A stretch of DNA of 64,000 nt from Chersky-265 sp035275285. GTDB lineage: Bacteria; Fibrobacterota; Fibrobacteria; UBA11236. Under the pieces are notes generated by a model. The model was not told the DNA's origin. It did not search any database and saw nothing but the letters and a program-made list of their open reading frames with translations. Of this stretch, positions 15,917 through 23,398 are shown piece by piece. Location of the stretch: assembly GCA_035275285.1 (NCBI GenBank), contig DATENA010000271.1:62001-126000 (forward strand), read 5' to 3'. Numbering within the stretch: position 1 is the stretch's first letter; each line of letters opens with the position of its first letter. The position numbers and the translations under genes are program-made.

Positions 15917-17694
15917 GCGGGCCCTGGTTTTTCCTCGCGGGCGCGTTCGCCGGCTTGGGATTCCTGGGCGGAAACTGGCGGCTGGCTTTCGTACCCGCGG
16001 CGGCCTGCCTCGTGCTCGCCTGGACCGGCGGCCGCGCCGCCCTGGGCCGGAAGAAAAACGGCGGATCGCCCACCCGCAAGACCTCAGTGGTGCCCCAGCA
16101 AGCCTTTCCGGAACCCTCCACGGAGGAGCGCCGCCAGGACACCACCCGCGCGTTCCTCAAAGGCGATATGGCCTTGGTGGGCAGCGAGGCCCAGGCCCGG
16201 GAAGCCCGCAAGCTGGCCCTGCGCGAACTGGAAGACAACATCGACGGCGCCATCTTCGACGGGCTCGCGCTCCTGAAGCAGGCCGTTCCGGGCGGGCACA
16301 CCTACGCGGTGCTGTTCCCGGGGAAGAACGACGGGCTCTACCTGCGCGCCTGGATCACGGACAGCGGATCCGTGATTGCCGGGGCCGTGCTGAACAGCAA
16401 CCAGGGCCTGGTGGGGCAATTGAACAAGGACGGCGTGCGCCGGGTGCTGGAAGGCGACATCGTGGCCGATTCCGCCCAATTGCACTACTACTCCGGCCAC
16501 GACGGCGTGCGCTCCCTGGCCGGCGTCCCCATCCTGGTCAAAGGCGTCCGGCGCGGGGCGGTCATCGTCGACAGCCTGCGGGAGAACGCCTTCGACGCCC
16601 GGACCATCGAACGCCTGGATTCCCTGGCCAACCTGCTGGGGCATCTGGCCTACCACGCCTACATGGCTTTCGAGCATGCCTATCACAAGGAGCAATTGGC
16701 GGCCCTGACCAGCTACCAGCGCAAATTCCTGGAGAACATGTCGGTCGAGAACATCGTCACCCACGTGCAGAATTACATGGCCGAATGCCTGGAGGGCGAT
16801 CGCTTCCTGGTGGTGGAGCGCGTTTCCCGCCAGGGCGACGACGCGCGCATCGTGAGCTGCATCGGCGCGGACGACAAGGAGATGCAGGGTCTCGGGTTCC
16901 GCCTCTCGGAGAAAGGCCTGGCGGCCCTGGCCTTCGAGAAGGAGCAGATCATCAACCGCGCGTTCCCGCCCACGCCGCACGTGCCCCGCTTCAGCCCCAG
17001 GGAAAAGGCCCACGGGCGCATGGCCAGCCTGCTGGCCGTGCCGGTGCCCACGGACCAGGGCGTGGACATGGTCCTGATGGTGGAATCCGTCCGCCCCCGG
17101 CGTTTTTCCGAGCACCACCAGAACCTGCTTTCCACCATCGCCCGCGCGGCCGGCTTCGCCCTGTCCCGCGCCCGCCTCTACCAGGAGAAGGAGCAGCTCG
17201 CCAGCCGCGACGGGCTCACCGGGGTGGAGAACCACCGCACCTTCCAGGAGCGTTTCCTCAACGAGATCCTGCGCGCCCAGCGGTACGCTCACCAACTGGC
17301 CGTGATGATGATGGACATCGATCTCTTCAAGAAGGTGAACGATACCTACGGCCATCCGGTCGGCGACCAGGTCCTCAAGGAAGTGGCCCGGATCATCTCC
17401 CAGAACATCCGCGCGGGCACCGATCTGCTGGCGCGCTACGGCGGGGAGGAGTTCGTGGTCATGCTGGCGGATACGGACCGGACCCGGGCGGGAGAGACCG
17501 CGGAGCGGATCCGCGAGAGCATCGCCGCCAAGGTCTTCGAATCCGGCACCGTGCGCTTCCAGGTCACCATGAGCATCGGCGGGGCCATCTACCCTTCCGA
17601 TTCCCGCCACGGGCGGGAGATCCTGGAGAAGGCGGACAAGGCTTTGTACCGGGCCAAGGAGACGGGGCGGAACAGGCTGGTGTTCTACAATTAA
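15913..17694 (+). CDS. GAF-GGDEF diguanylate cyclase
   Basis: A 593-residue protein with two short N-terminal hydrophobic segments, one or two GAF-like sensory domains (about residues 100-240 and 255-420) and a C-terminal GGDEF domain. MMDIDLFKKVNDTYGHPVGDQVL and RYGGEEFVVMLADTD carry the substrate and metal residues, so it should make cyclic di-GMP. The product-binding I-site is not a clean RxxD: the spacing is R-A-G-T-D. The gene begins with GTG overlapping the lptG stop, an unusual coupling of a signalling enzyme to LPS export. Confidence 0.9.
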   Translation: MSGPWFFLAGAFAGLGFLGGNWRLAFVPAAACLVLAWTGGRAALGRKKNGGSPTRKTSVVPQQAFPEPSTEERRQDTTRAFLKGDMALVGSEAQAREARKLALRELEDNIDGAIFDGLALLKQAVPGGHTYAVLFPGKNDGLYLRAWITDSGSVIAGAVLNSNQGLVGQLNKDGVRRVLEGDIVADSAQLHYYSGHDGVRSLAGVPILVKGVRRGAVIVDSLRENAFDARTIERLDSLANLLGHLAYHAYMAFEHAYHKEQLAALTSYQRKFLENMSVENIVTHVQNYMAECLEGDRFLVVERVSRQGDDARIVSCIGADDKEMQGLGFRLSEKGLAALAFEKEQIINRAFPPTPHVPRFSPREKAHGRMASLLAVPVPTDQGVDMVLMVESVRPRRFSEHHQNLLSTIARAAGFALSRARLYQEKEQLASRDGLTGVENHRTFQERFLNEILRAQRYAHQLAVMMMDIDLFKKVNDTYGHPVGDQVLKEVARIISQNIRAGTDLLARYGGEEFVVMLADTDRTRAGETAERIRESIAAKVFESGTVRFQVTMSIGGAIYPSDSRHGREILEKADKALYRAKETGRNRLVFYN

Positions 17695-17720
17695 GGCGGT
17701 CTGGGGGATCGAGGAGAGAG

Positions 17721-17850
17721 AATTCAAAGTGCAAAAGTCAAAGTTCAAAGTGCAAAATGAAGAAGGGGGAGGCGACGGCCGATGCCGTACTTCTTTGCGT
17801 GCGTTTGTCTTAAATTTCGACTTTTGCACTTTGAACTTTGACTTTTGAAC
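17721..17850. repeat. Family A inverted repeat, copy 2
   Basis: The left arm (about 17721-17759) and right arm (about 17811-17850) share a perfect 26-base inverted match made of TTTTGCACTTTGAACTTTGA-type words. The arms flank a loop of about 50 bases that differs from the other copies. The right arm ends 18 bases before the tadA ATG. Confidence 0.87.
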
Positions 17851-17868
17851 TCCACCCGAAAGACCACG

Positions 17869-18360
17869 ATGTTGCTCCCTCCCGACGACGAATACTTCAT
17901 GCGCCAGGCCCTGCGCGAGGCGCAAGGCGCCTATGAAGAGGGTGAAGTGCCCATCGGCTGCGTGATCGTGAAGGCGGGGAAGATCCTGGGCCGCGGCCGC
18001 AACCACATGGAAACCCTGCGGGACCCCACCGCGCACGCGGAGATCCTGGCCCTGGGCGCCGCCAGCGGGGCCCTGGACAATTGGCGCCTGGACGGCTGCA
18101 CCCTGTACGCCACCCTGGAGCCTTGCCCCATGTGCGCCGGGGCCATCCTCAACGGCCGCATCGCCAAGGTGGTCTACGGGTCCAAGGACAAGCGCCTGGG
18201 CGCCCTGGGGTCCGCCTACGATATCCTGACGGACAATCCCCTGAACCGCTCCATCGAGGTGGTGGGCGGCGTGCTGGCGGAGGAATGCCTGGACCTGTTG
18301 CGGTCCTTTTTCCAGGAGAGGCGCAAGCGTCCGGCGAAATCCGCCCCCGAAGAAGGATAG
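17869..18360 (+). CDS. tadA: tRNA adenosine(34) deaminase TadA
   Basis: TadA converts A34 to inosine in the tRNA-Arg(ACG) wobble position. The zinc-deaminase motifs are complete: TAHAEILAL (His ligand and proton-shuttling Glu) and ATLEPCPMCAGAI (two Cys ligands). GEVPIGCVIV and KVVYGSKDKRLGALGS are family-specific. I use the ATG of MLLPPDD; the ATG ten codons later would also leave an intact domain, while an upstream TTG lies in the repeat. The end runs into a decayed acetyltransferase on the other strand. Confidence 0.95.
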   Translation: MLLPPDDEYFMRQALREAQGAYEEGEVPIGCVIVKAGKILGRGRNHMETLRDPTAHAEILALGAASGALDNWRLDGCTLYATLEPCPMCAGAILNGRIAKVVYGSKDKRLGALGSAYDILTDNPLNRSIEVVGGVLAEECLDLLRSFFQERRKRPAKSAPEEG

Positions 18361-18572
18361 GCGCGCAGGCGGGCGTCCAGCGCCGCCCGCACGTAGGCTT
18401 CCATGTCCCCGGGCCCGTCGACCCGGAAAGGCGCGAACCGCCAGATCTCCGGGTCGGCGCCGGCCAGGTACAAGGCGGGGGCATGGGCCATTTCCAACGG
18501 GACGAGCCGGACATGCCGGCCAGACAACCGGAGATGGGGATCGGACGGTCCGGGCATGGGAAAAAGGTGCAT
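18361..18572 (-). pseudogene. Truncated GNAT N-acetyltransferase (N-terminal remnant)
   Basis: Reading the minus strand gives about 70 residues that resemble the start of RimJ/RimL-type acetyltransferases: LRLSGRHVRLVPLEMAHAPA, then LYLAGADPEIWRFAPF and DMEAYVRAALDARLRA. In intact relatives this is followed by another 100 residues with the acetyl-CoA-binding core. Here the frame instead runs into antisense tadA, so the catalytic part is missing. It is probably the leftover of a gene lost by deletion. Confidence 0.6.
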
Positions 18573-18739
18573 TCCGGACCGGGGTGCCGCAAGCCTTGGG
18601 CGCCGGCCCGCCAATAGGTATATTGGCTCTGCTCATCCTGGAAGGCGCAGACCTCACGCAATTGACGCGAGCTGAACCCCGCCAGGACGAAAGTAGCAAC
18701 GGTAGGCATCAACTCAATGTGCCGTGTCGAAGTCTGCCG

Positions 18740-18831
18740 CCAACCGGGATGAGCACCTCCTTTTAGAACATCCCGGTTGGCGCGCTGACCGGGATGAGCA
18801 CCCCCTTCTAGAACATCCCGATCAGCGCGCC
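18740..18831. repeat. Two tandem hairpins with near-identical loops
   Basis: Hairpin 1 has a perfect 12-bp stem (CCAACCGGGATG at 18740-18751, CATCCCGGTTGG at 18769-18780). Hairpin 2 has an 18-bp stem with one mismatch (18779-18796 and 18814-18831). Their 17-base loops differ at two positions, AGCACCTCCTTTTAGAA and AGCACCCCCTTCTAGAA. The first contains CACCTCCTTT, the sequence at the 3' end of 16S rRNA. The rest of 18573-18994 shows nothing I recognise. Confidence 0.85.
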
Positions 18832-18994
18832 GGCCGGCGCCTATCCTCCTCGCCGCATTCCGTTTTTCCTCTTTTGGGTTTTCCCCGGAGCTTTGGGATT
18901 CCATCCCCCGGTGAGGAATTTTTTTGTGCGGTCCGAAACGGAAAAAGAATAATTAGGGCTTCAGGTCCCGACCCGGGTCCGCCGAAGGGGTTGA

Positions 18995-20932
18995 ATGGCG
19001 CTGGAAAGACGGAAACTGCTGCTTGTCGAGGATGAGGCCTTGGTGGCCCTGGATTTGAAAAGGCGCTTGGAGGGAATGGGGTTCGAAGTCGCCGGGCAGG
19101 CGACCACGGGAGAGGAAGCCATCCAAAAGGCCCTGGCGATCCAGCCTTCCCTGGTCCTGATGGACATCCGGTTGGGGGGCCTGGTGGACGGGATCGAGGC
19201 CACGGAAATCATCCGCCGGCGCCTGGACGTTCCCGTGGTCTATCTCACGGCCAATTCGGATGAAGCCACCTTGCGCCGCGCGCGCATCACGGAGCCCCAT
19301 GGATTCGTCCTCAAGCCCATCCGGGATCGGGAATTGCGCATCGCCATCGAGATGGCCCTGTACCGGTTCAGGGCCGAGGCCGCCATGCGCGAGAGCCGGG
19401 AGTGGTTTTCCGCCATGCTCAGCACCGTCAGCGAAGCCGTCATCGCCAACGATAAGGACGGCGCCGTGCGGCATATGAACCATGCGGCCGAGCGATTGAC
19501 GGGGTGGAGGGAAGAGGAGGCCCGGGGCCGGCCGCTGACCGAGGTGGTCCGTTTCCTGGATGAGTCCGCGCGCGCGCCGGCCCAGGAATCGGCTTCCGGG
19601 ACCAGGATCATGGACCGCACCGTGGTGACCGCCCGGGACGGGGCCGTCCGCGCCGTCGAAGAGCGCTTCGAAACCGTGCGCGGCCTGGCGGCGGACGTGG
19701 AAGGAGGCGTGTCGGCCTTCCGCGACGTGAGCGAACGCCGCAACCTGGAAAGGCAACTGGCCCAGAAGCACAAGATGGAAGCCATCGGCCGGCTGGCGGC
19801 CGGGGTGGCCCACGATTTCAACAACCTGCTCACGGCCATCATCGGATACAGCAACCTGGCCTTGCTGAAAGCCGGCGAGCGGGACGCGACGCGCGAAGAC
19901 CTCTCCCAGATCAAGGAAGCCGGGGAAAGGGCCGCGGAACTGACCCAGCAATTGCTGGCCTTCAGCCGGCGGCAGATGCTGACTCCCACCGTGGTGGATC
20001 TGGGCGTGATGACCCGCAACATGGAAAAGCTCCTGCGGCGGCTCATCGGCGAGGACGTGGAGATCCTCACCAGCGGCGACCAGCCGCTCTGGGCGGTGAT
20101 GGCGGATCTGGGCCAGATGGAACAGGTGCTCGTGAACCTGGCCGTGAACGCCCGCGACGCCATGCCGCAAGGCGGCAAGCTGGTCGTGGACACGCGGAAC
20201 TTCCGCCTCGACGCGAACGCCGTGCCGCCCCAGGAGGACATGACCCCCGGGGACTACGTGGTGCTGGGCGTCGCGGATACGGGCAGCGGGATGGACGAAT
20301 CCACCCGTTCCCATCTGTTCGAACCCTTCTTCACCACCAAGGCCCCCGGAAAGGGCGCGGGGCTGGGACTGGCCACCGTGTATGGGATCGTCAAGCAAAG
20401 CGACGGTTATCTCACCGTGCAGTCCGAGCCGGAGCGCGGGTCCGTGTTCAAAATCTTCCTGCACGCCACCTTCGAACCTGCCCGCCAATCGGCAGGCCCC
20501 CGGCCCCAGGCTCCGGCGCCGCGCACGGAGGGCAACGAGACCATCCTGGTGGTGGAGGACGAAAAAGCCGTGCGCAACTTCCTGCGGGATTCCCTGGAAC
20601 GCAGCGGATACCGGGTGCTGGAGGCGGGTTGCGGGCAGGAAGCCCTGGAAAAGGCCGCGGAGGCGGCTTCGCGGGGTGGAACGCTCCCGGGCAACGAGGG
20701 CGAGATCCGCCTGCTGCTGACCGACGTGGTGATGGCCGGCCTGAACGGGCAGGAATTGGCGGAGGAGGTGCTCGGCCTGCTCCCCGGAGTCAAGGTGCTC
20801 TACATCTCGGGGTATACGAACCAGGGCATCGTCAACCGGGGTTCCCAGGGCGGCGGGCCGGACTTCCTGCGCAAACCCTTCACGCCCATGGAACTGTCCC
20901 GCAAGGTGAGGAACGTCCTGGACGGGCAGTGA
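18995..20932 (+). CDS. Hybrid sensor histidine kinase (REC-PAS-HisKA-HATPase-REC)
   Basis: A soluble 645-residue hybrid kinase. An N-terminal receiver (phospho-acceptor Asp57 in LVLMDIRL) is followed by a PAS domain (about 130-245), the H-box GVAHDFNNLLTAIIGYSNL (His273), the ATPase boxes NLAVNARDAMP, DTGSGM and GAGLGLATVYGIVKQ, and a second receiver (LLLTDVVM, lysine in FLRKPF). It has no membrane segment, so it senses an internal signal through PAS. It ends 45 bases before the monooxygenase operon on the same strand, suggesting a regulatory link, but no DNA-binding response regulator is adjacent. AAGGGG precedes the ATG. Confidence 0.93.
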   Translation: MALERRKLLLVEDEALVALDLKRRLEGMGFEVAGQATTGEEAIQKALAIQPSLVLMDIRLGGLVDGIEATEIIRRRLDVPVVYLTANSDEATLRRARITEPHGFVLKPIRDRELRIAIEMALYRFRAEAAMRESREWFSAMLSTVSEAVIANDKDGAVRHMNHAAERLTGWREEEARGRPLTEVVRFLDESARAPAQESASGTRIMDRTVVTARDGAVRAVEERFETVRGLAADVEGGVSAFRDVSERRNLERQLAQKHKMEAIGRLAAGVAHDFNNLLTAIIGYSNLALLKAGERDATREDLSQIKEAGERAAELTQQLLAFSRRQMLTPTVVDLGVMTRNMEKLLRRLIGEDVEILTSGDQPLWAVMADLGQMEQVLVNLAVNARDAMPQGGKLVVDTRNFRLDANAVPPQEDMTPGDYVVLGVADTGSGMDESTRSHLFEPFFTTKAPGKGAGLGLATVYGIVKQSDGYLTVQSEPERGSVFKIFLHATFEPARQSAGPRPQAPAPRTEGNETILVVEDEKAVRNFLRDSLERSGYRVLEAGCGQEALEKAAEAASRGGTLPGNEGEIRLLLTDVVMAGLNGQELAEEVLGLLPGVKVLYISGYTNQGIVNRGSQGGGPDFLRKPFTPMELSRKVRNVLDGQ

Positions 20933-20977
20933 GGCCGCCGCTTCACGCAAGCCCGATGCAGGAGGAGAGATGCGCAT

Positions 20978-22522
20978 TTGCTGAAGCGTGAGCAATGGAT
21001 GGATCTGGCGCGGAAACTGGATTGGAACTTTTCCTATGTCGAGGAAAAGGATGTCTATCCGGAGGAAGCCGCGGGAACCCCCTGGCTCCCCCAGCAGGCC
21101 TGGGCCGCTTGGGACGAACCCTATCGCACCTCCTACTCGGAGTACGTGAGGGGCCAAGCCGCCAAGGAAGCCTCGGTCAAGGCGGTCCGGGAGGCCATCG
21201 GCAGGCCGGAAGACTTCGAGCGCCTGCCGCGCCCGTGGCTCAGCGCGCTCAAGCTCCATGGCGCCACCTTGCCCCTGGCGGAATTCGCGGCCGTGATCGG
21301 GAACCTCCGGGCCGGCCGCTTCGCGCGCGCTTCGGCATGGCGCACCACGGCGGCTTTCGGGGCCCTGGACGAATTCCGCCATACCCAGATCCCTTTGCTG
21401 CTCATGCACGGACTGGTGCCATGGGACCGGCAATTCGACTGGACGCACAGGTTCTTCCATACCGGCAACTGGGTCGCCGTGGCCGGCCGCCATCTCGCGG
21501 ATGAGCTCCTGCTCTGTTCCAATCCCATCGAATTCGCGGTGGGCACCAACTTCGTCTTCGAAACCGGCTTCACCAACATGCAATTCATCGGCTTGGGCTC
21601 CCTGGCGCGCCGGACCGGGGACCGGATGTTCGAACAGATGGTGAACAGCATCCAGACCGATGAGGCTCGGCATGCCCAGATCGGCCGGCCGGTGCTGGAA
21701 ATCCTGAGGAAGCATGATCCGGCGTATGCGCAGCGCCTGGTGGATAAATGGTTCTGGCGGAGCTGGCATTTCTTCGCCGTGGTCACCGGTTTCGCCATGG
21801 ATTATCTGACGCCCCTGGAGCACCGGACCGCCTCCTTCAAGGAATTCATGGAAGAATGGGTGCTGGATCAGTTCCAGCGCTCCCTGGACGAGGCGGGCCT
21901 GCGGAAGCCCTGGTATTGGAACGAATTCCTCGCATCCCTCGATCATTACCATCACATGGTCTATGCGAGCGCGTACACCTATCGCGCCACCGTCTGGTTC
22001 GACATGGCGGTACCCTCGCCGGCCGAGCGGGAATGGCTGGCGGAGAAATACCCCGCGTCCTGGAGCCAATACGCCCCCATCTGGGATCGCATCGATCAGC
22101 GCTGGAAGGAAAGCGGACCGGGGGTGGAATGGCATACCCACGGCGCGACCCCGGTGGGCTTCTGCGACCTCTGCCAGATGGTGCTGTGCGCGGGCAGCCC
22201 GATGGCCAATTCGGCCCGGGTGGTGGGGCACGGAGGCCGGAAATACATCTTCTGCTCCGATCCTTGCAAGTGGATCTTCGAGGCGGAGCCGGAAAGATAC
22301 GCTTCCCACAAGGACGTGGTGAAGCGGATCCTCTCCGGCGAGGCCCCGGCCAACCTGCTCGAACTCATCAAGCATTTCGGATTGACCGCCGACGAGTGGG
22401 GAAAGGACGCGTACCGGGGAGGGTACCCCTGGATGCGCGGGACCGCGGGAAGAAAGAACGGCGGGGATGGCGACGGGGAGGGACGCTTGAACGGACGTCC
22501 CCAGAAGGTCCGGAAGGACTGA
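20978..22522 (+). CDS. tmoA: Toluene/aromatic monooxygenase hydroxylase alpha subunit (TmoA-like)
   Basis: This is the catalytic subunit of a soluble diiron monooxygenase, which inserts one oxygen atom from O2 into an aromatic or alkene substrate. All six iron ligands align with toluene-4-monooxygenase TmoA at a constant offset of two: Glu102, Glu132, His135 (LDEFRHTQ), Glu195 (FETGFTNMQF), Glu229 and His232 (TDEARHAQ). The catalytic Thr201 equivalent is Thr199. The C-terminal region has a YHS-like module with FCDLCQ and FCSDPC, whose cysteines TmoA itself has lost. It is 514 residues long, against 500 in TmoA. Start: TTG ten bases after AGGAGGAG. Confidence 0.93.
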   Translation: MLKREQWMDLARKLDWNFSYVEEKDVYPEEAAGTPWLPQQAWAAWDEPYRTSYSEYVRGQAAKEASVKAVREAIGRPEDFERLPRPWLSALKLHGATLPLAEFAAVIGNLRAGRFARASAWRTTAAFGALDEFRHTQIPLLLMHGLVPWDRQFDWTHRFFHTGNWVAVAGRHLADELLLCSNPIEFAVGTNFVFETGFTNMQFIGLGSLARRTGDRMFEQMVNSIQTDEARHAQIGRPVLEILRKHDPAYAQRLVDKWFWRSWHFFAVVTGFAMDYLTPLEHRTASFKEFMEEWVLDQFQRSLDEAGLRKPWYWNEFLASLDHYHHMVYASAYTYRATVWFDMAVPSPAEREWLAEKYPASWSQYAPIWDRIDQRWKESGPGVEWHTHGATPVGFCDLCQMVLCAGSPMANSARVVGHGGRKYIFCSDPCKWIFEAEPERYASHKDVVKRILSGEAPANLLELIKHFGLTADEWGKDAYRGGYPWMRGTAGRKNGGDGDGEGRLNGRPQKVRKD

Positions 22523-22533
22523 AGGACCGGGAG

Positions 22534-22788
22534 ATGCTGGTCCCCCTGTACGGATTCATGCGCGGCGACTGCCTGGGACTGATCGTCCTGGTGCACGATA
22601 CGGATCCGGTGGCCCACATCGCCGAGACCCTGGCCCAGGCCGCGGGCATGCGGGTGGTCCCGCGGCCGGGAGGCTCCGTGTACGCGGACGGCAAGCGCTT
22701 GGATCCGGGGCTCAGCGTGGCCCAGGCGGGACTGACCGCCTTGGACCGGGTGGACGTGATCCCGGAGGAGCACGTGTGGCCTGGATGA
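22534..22788 (+). CDS. tmoB: Monooxygenase hydroxylase gamma subunit (TmoB-like)
   Basis: An 84-residue protein matching TmoB, the small beta-grasp (ubiquitin-like) gamma subunit of the (alpha-beta-gamma)2 hydroxylase. Similarity to TmoB is seen in the opening VPLYGFMRGDCLGLIVLV, the helix HIAETLAQAAGMRV and the end LDRVDVIPEE. It carries no cofactor. It lies 11 bases after tmoA and overlaps tmoC by 13 bases, in the canonical tmoABCDE order. Confidence 0.9.
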   Translation: MLVPLYGFMRGDCLGLIVLVHDTDPVAHIAETLAQAAGMRVVPRPGGSVYADGKRLDPGLSVAQAGLTALDRVDVIPEEHVWPG

Positions 22789-23105
22789 AAGCCGAAGGCA
22801 TGGGGGATCTGTGGGACGGGGAAATGCGTCCGTGCCTGGTGCTGGGCATGCGCGTGCTGGTCCTGAAACAGGATGGGGTCGTCCATGCCTATGCGGACGC
22901 CTGCGCGCACCTGAAGGTCCCCCTCAGCGAAGGCCGCTTCGAAGGCGGCGTCCTCACGTGCCGCGCCCACGAATTCCGGTACGATGCCGCCACGGGCGCG
23001 GGACTGAACCCCAGGACGGCCAGGCTGGAACCCTATGCGGCGAAACTGGAAGGAGGCCAGGTGTGGATAGACCTGACCCTGGGAACGCCTCCGGCGCCTC
23101 CGTGA
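22776..23105 (+). CDS. tmoC: Rieske-type ferredoxin of the monooxygenase (TmoC-like)
   Basis: A 109-residue Rieske [2Fe-2S] ferredoxin that passes electrons to the hydroxylase. The cluster ligands are Cys43 and His45 (CAH) and Cys62 and His65 (CRAH), two positions before the TmoC ligands. DACAHLKVPLSEGRFEGGVL and YDAATGAG fit the family. The GTG start has GGAGGAG six bases upstream; the ATG of MKAEG three codons later is an alternative. Its stop overlaps tmoD as GTGA. Confidence 0.93.
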   Translation: MAWMKAEGMGDLWDGEMRPCLVLGMRVLVLKQDGVVHAYADACAHLKVPLSEGRFEGGVLTCRAHEFRYDAATGAGLNPRTARLEPYAAKLEGGQVWIDLTLGTPPAPP

Positions 23106-23398
23106 CGGCCAAGGAAGGAAGCGGCGCGATCCGGGGACCGGGCCCGGTGCTGATCGCCGGGGAAGCCTCCCAGGCGGTGCTGGAGGCGATGAAATCCCTC
23201 AACCGCAACCTCTCCGTGCTGGATAGGGGCTCCTATTGGCGCGTATCCTCCGCTTCCGGCTGCCGGCTCACGCGCGCGGCCGTCGAAAAGCGGCTCGGGA
23301 AACCGTTCCTCATGCCGGGCGATCTGGAAGCGCTGATGCCGTCCTTCTCGGGACGTTTCCGCGTCACCGAAGAAGAGGCCCGGTGGGAGGAGGGATGA
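23102..23398 (+). CDS. tmoD: Monooxygenase effector/regulatory protein (TmoD-like)
   Basis: A 98-residue cofactorless effector of the MmoB/TmoD family, which binds the hydroxylase and tunes oxygen activation and regiospecificity. GPVLIAGE, VLDRGSYWRV, LTRAAVEKRLGKPFLMPGDL and SFSGRFRVTEEEARW align along TmoD. The N-terminus before GPVL is short and Gly-rich. The gene starts with GTG in a GTGA overlap and ends in an ATGA overlap with tmoE. Confidence 0.9.
   Translation: MTAKEGSGAIRGPGPVLIAGEASQAVLEAMKSLNRNLSVLDRGSYWRVSSASGCRLTRAAVEKRLGKPFLMPGDLEALMPSFSGRFRVTEEEARWEEG

Noticed and set aside
18149..18904. A 251-codon minus-strand frame with a repeated RDVLxGGAHPG
   Set aside because: The repetition comes from the tandem hairpins; the frame then crosses the GNAT remnant in another phase and runs antisense to tadA.
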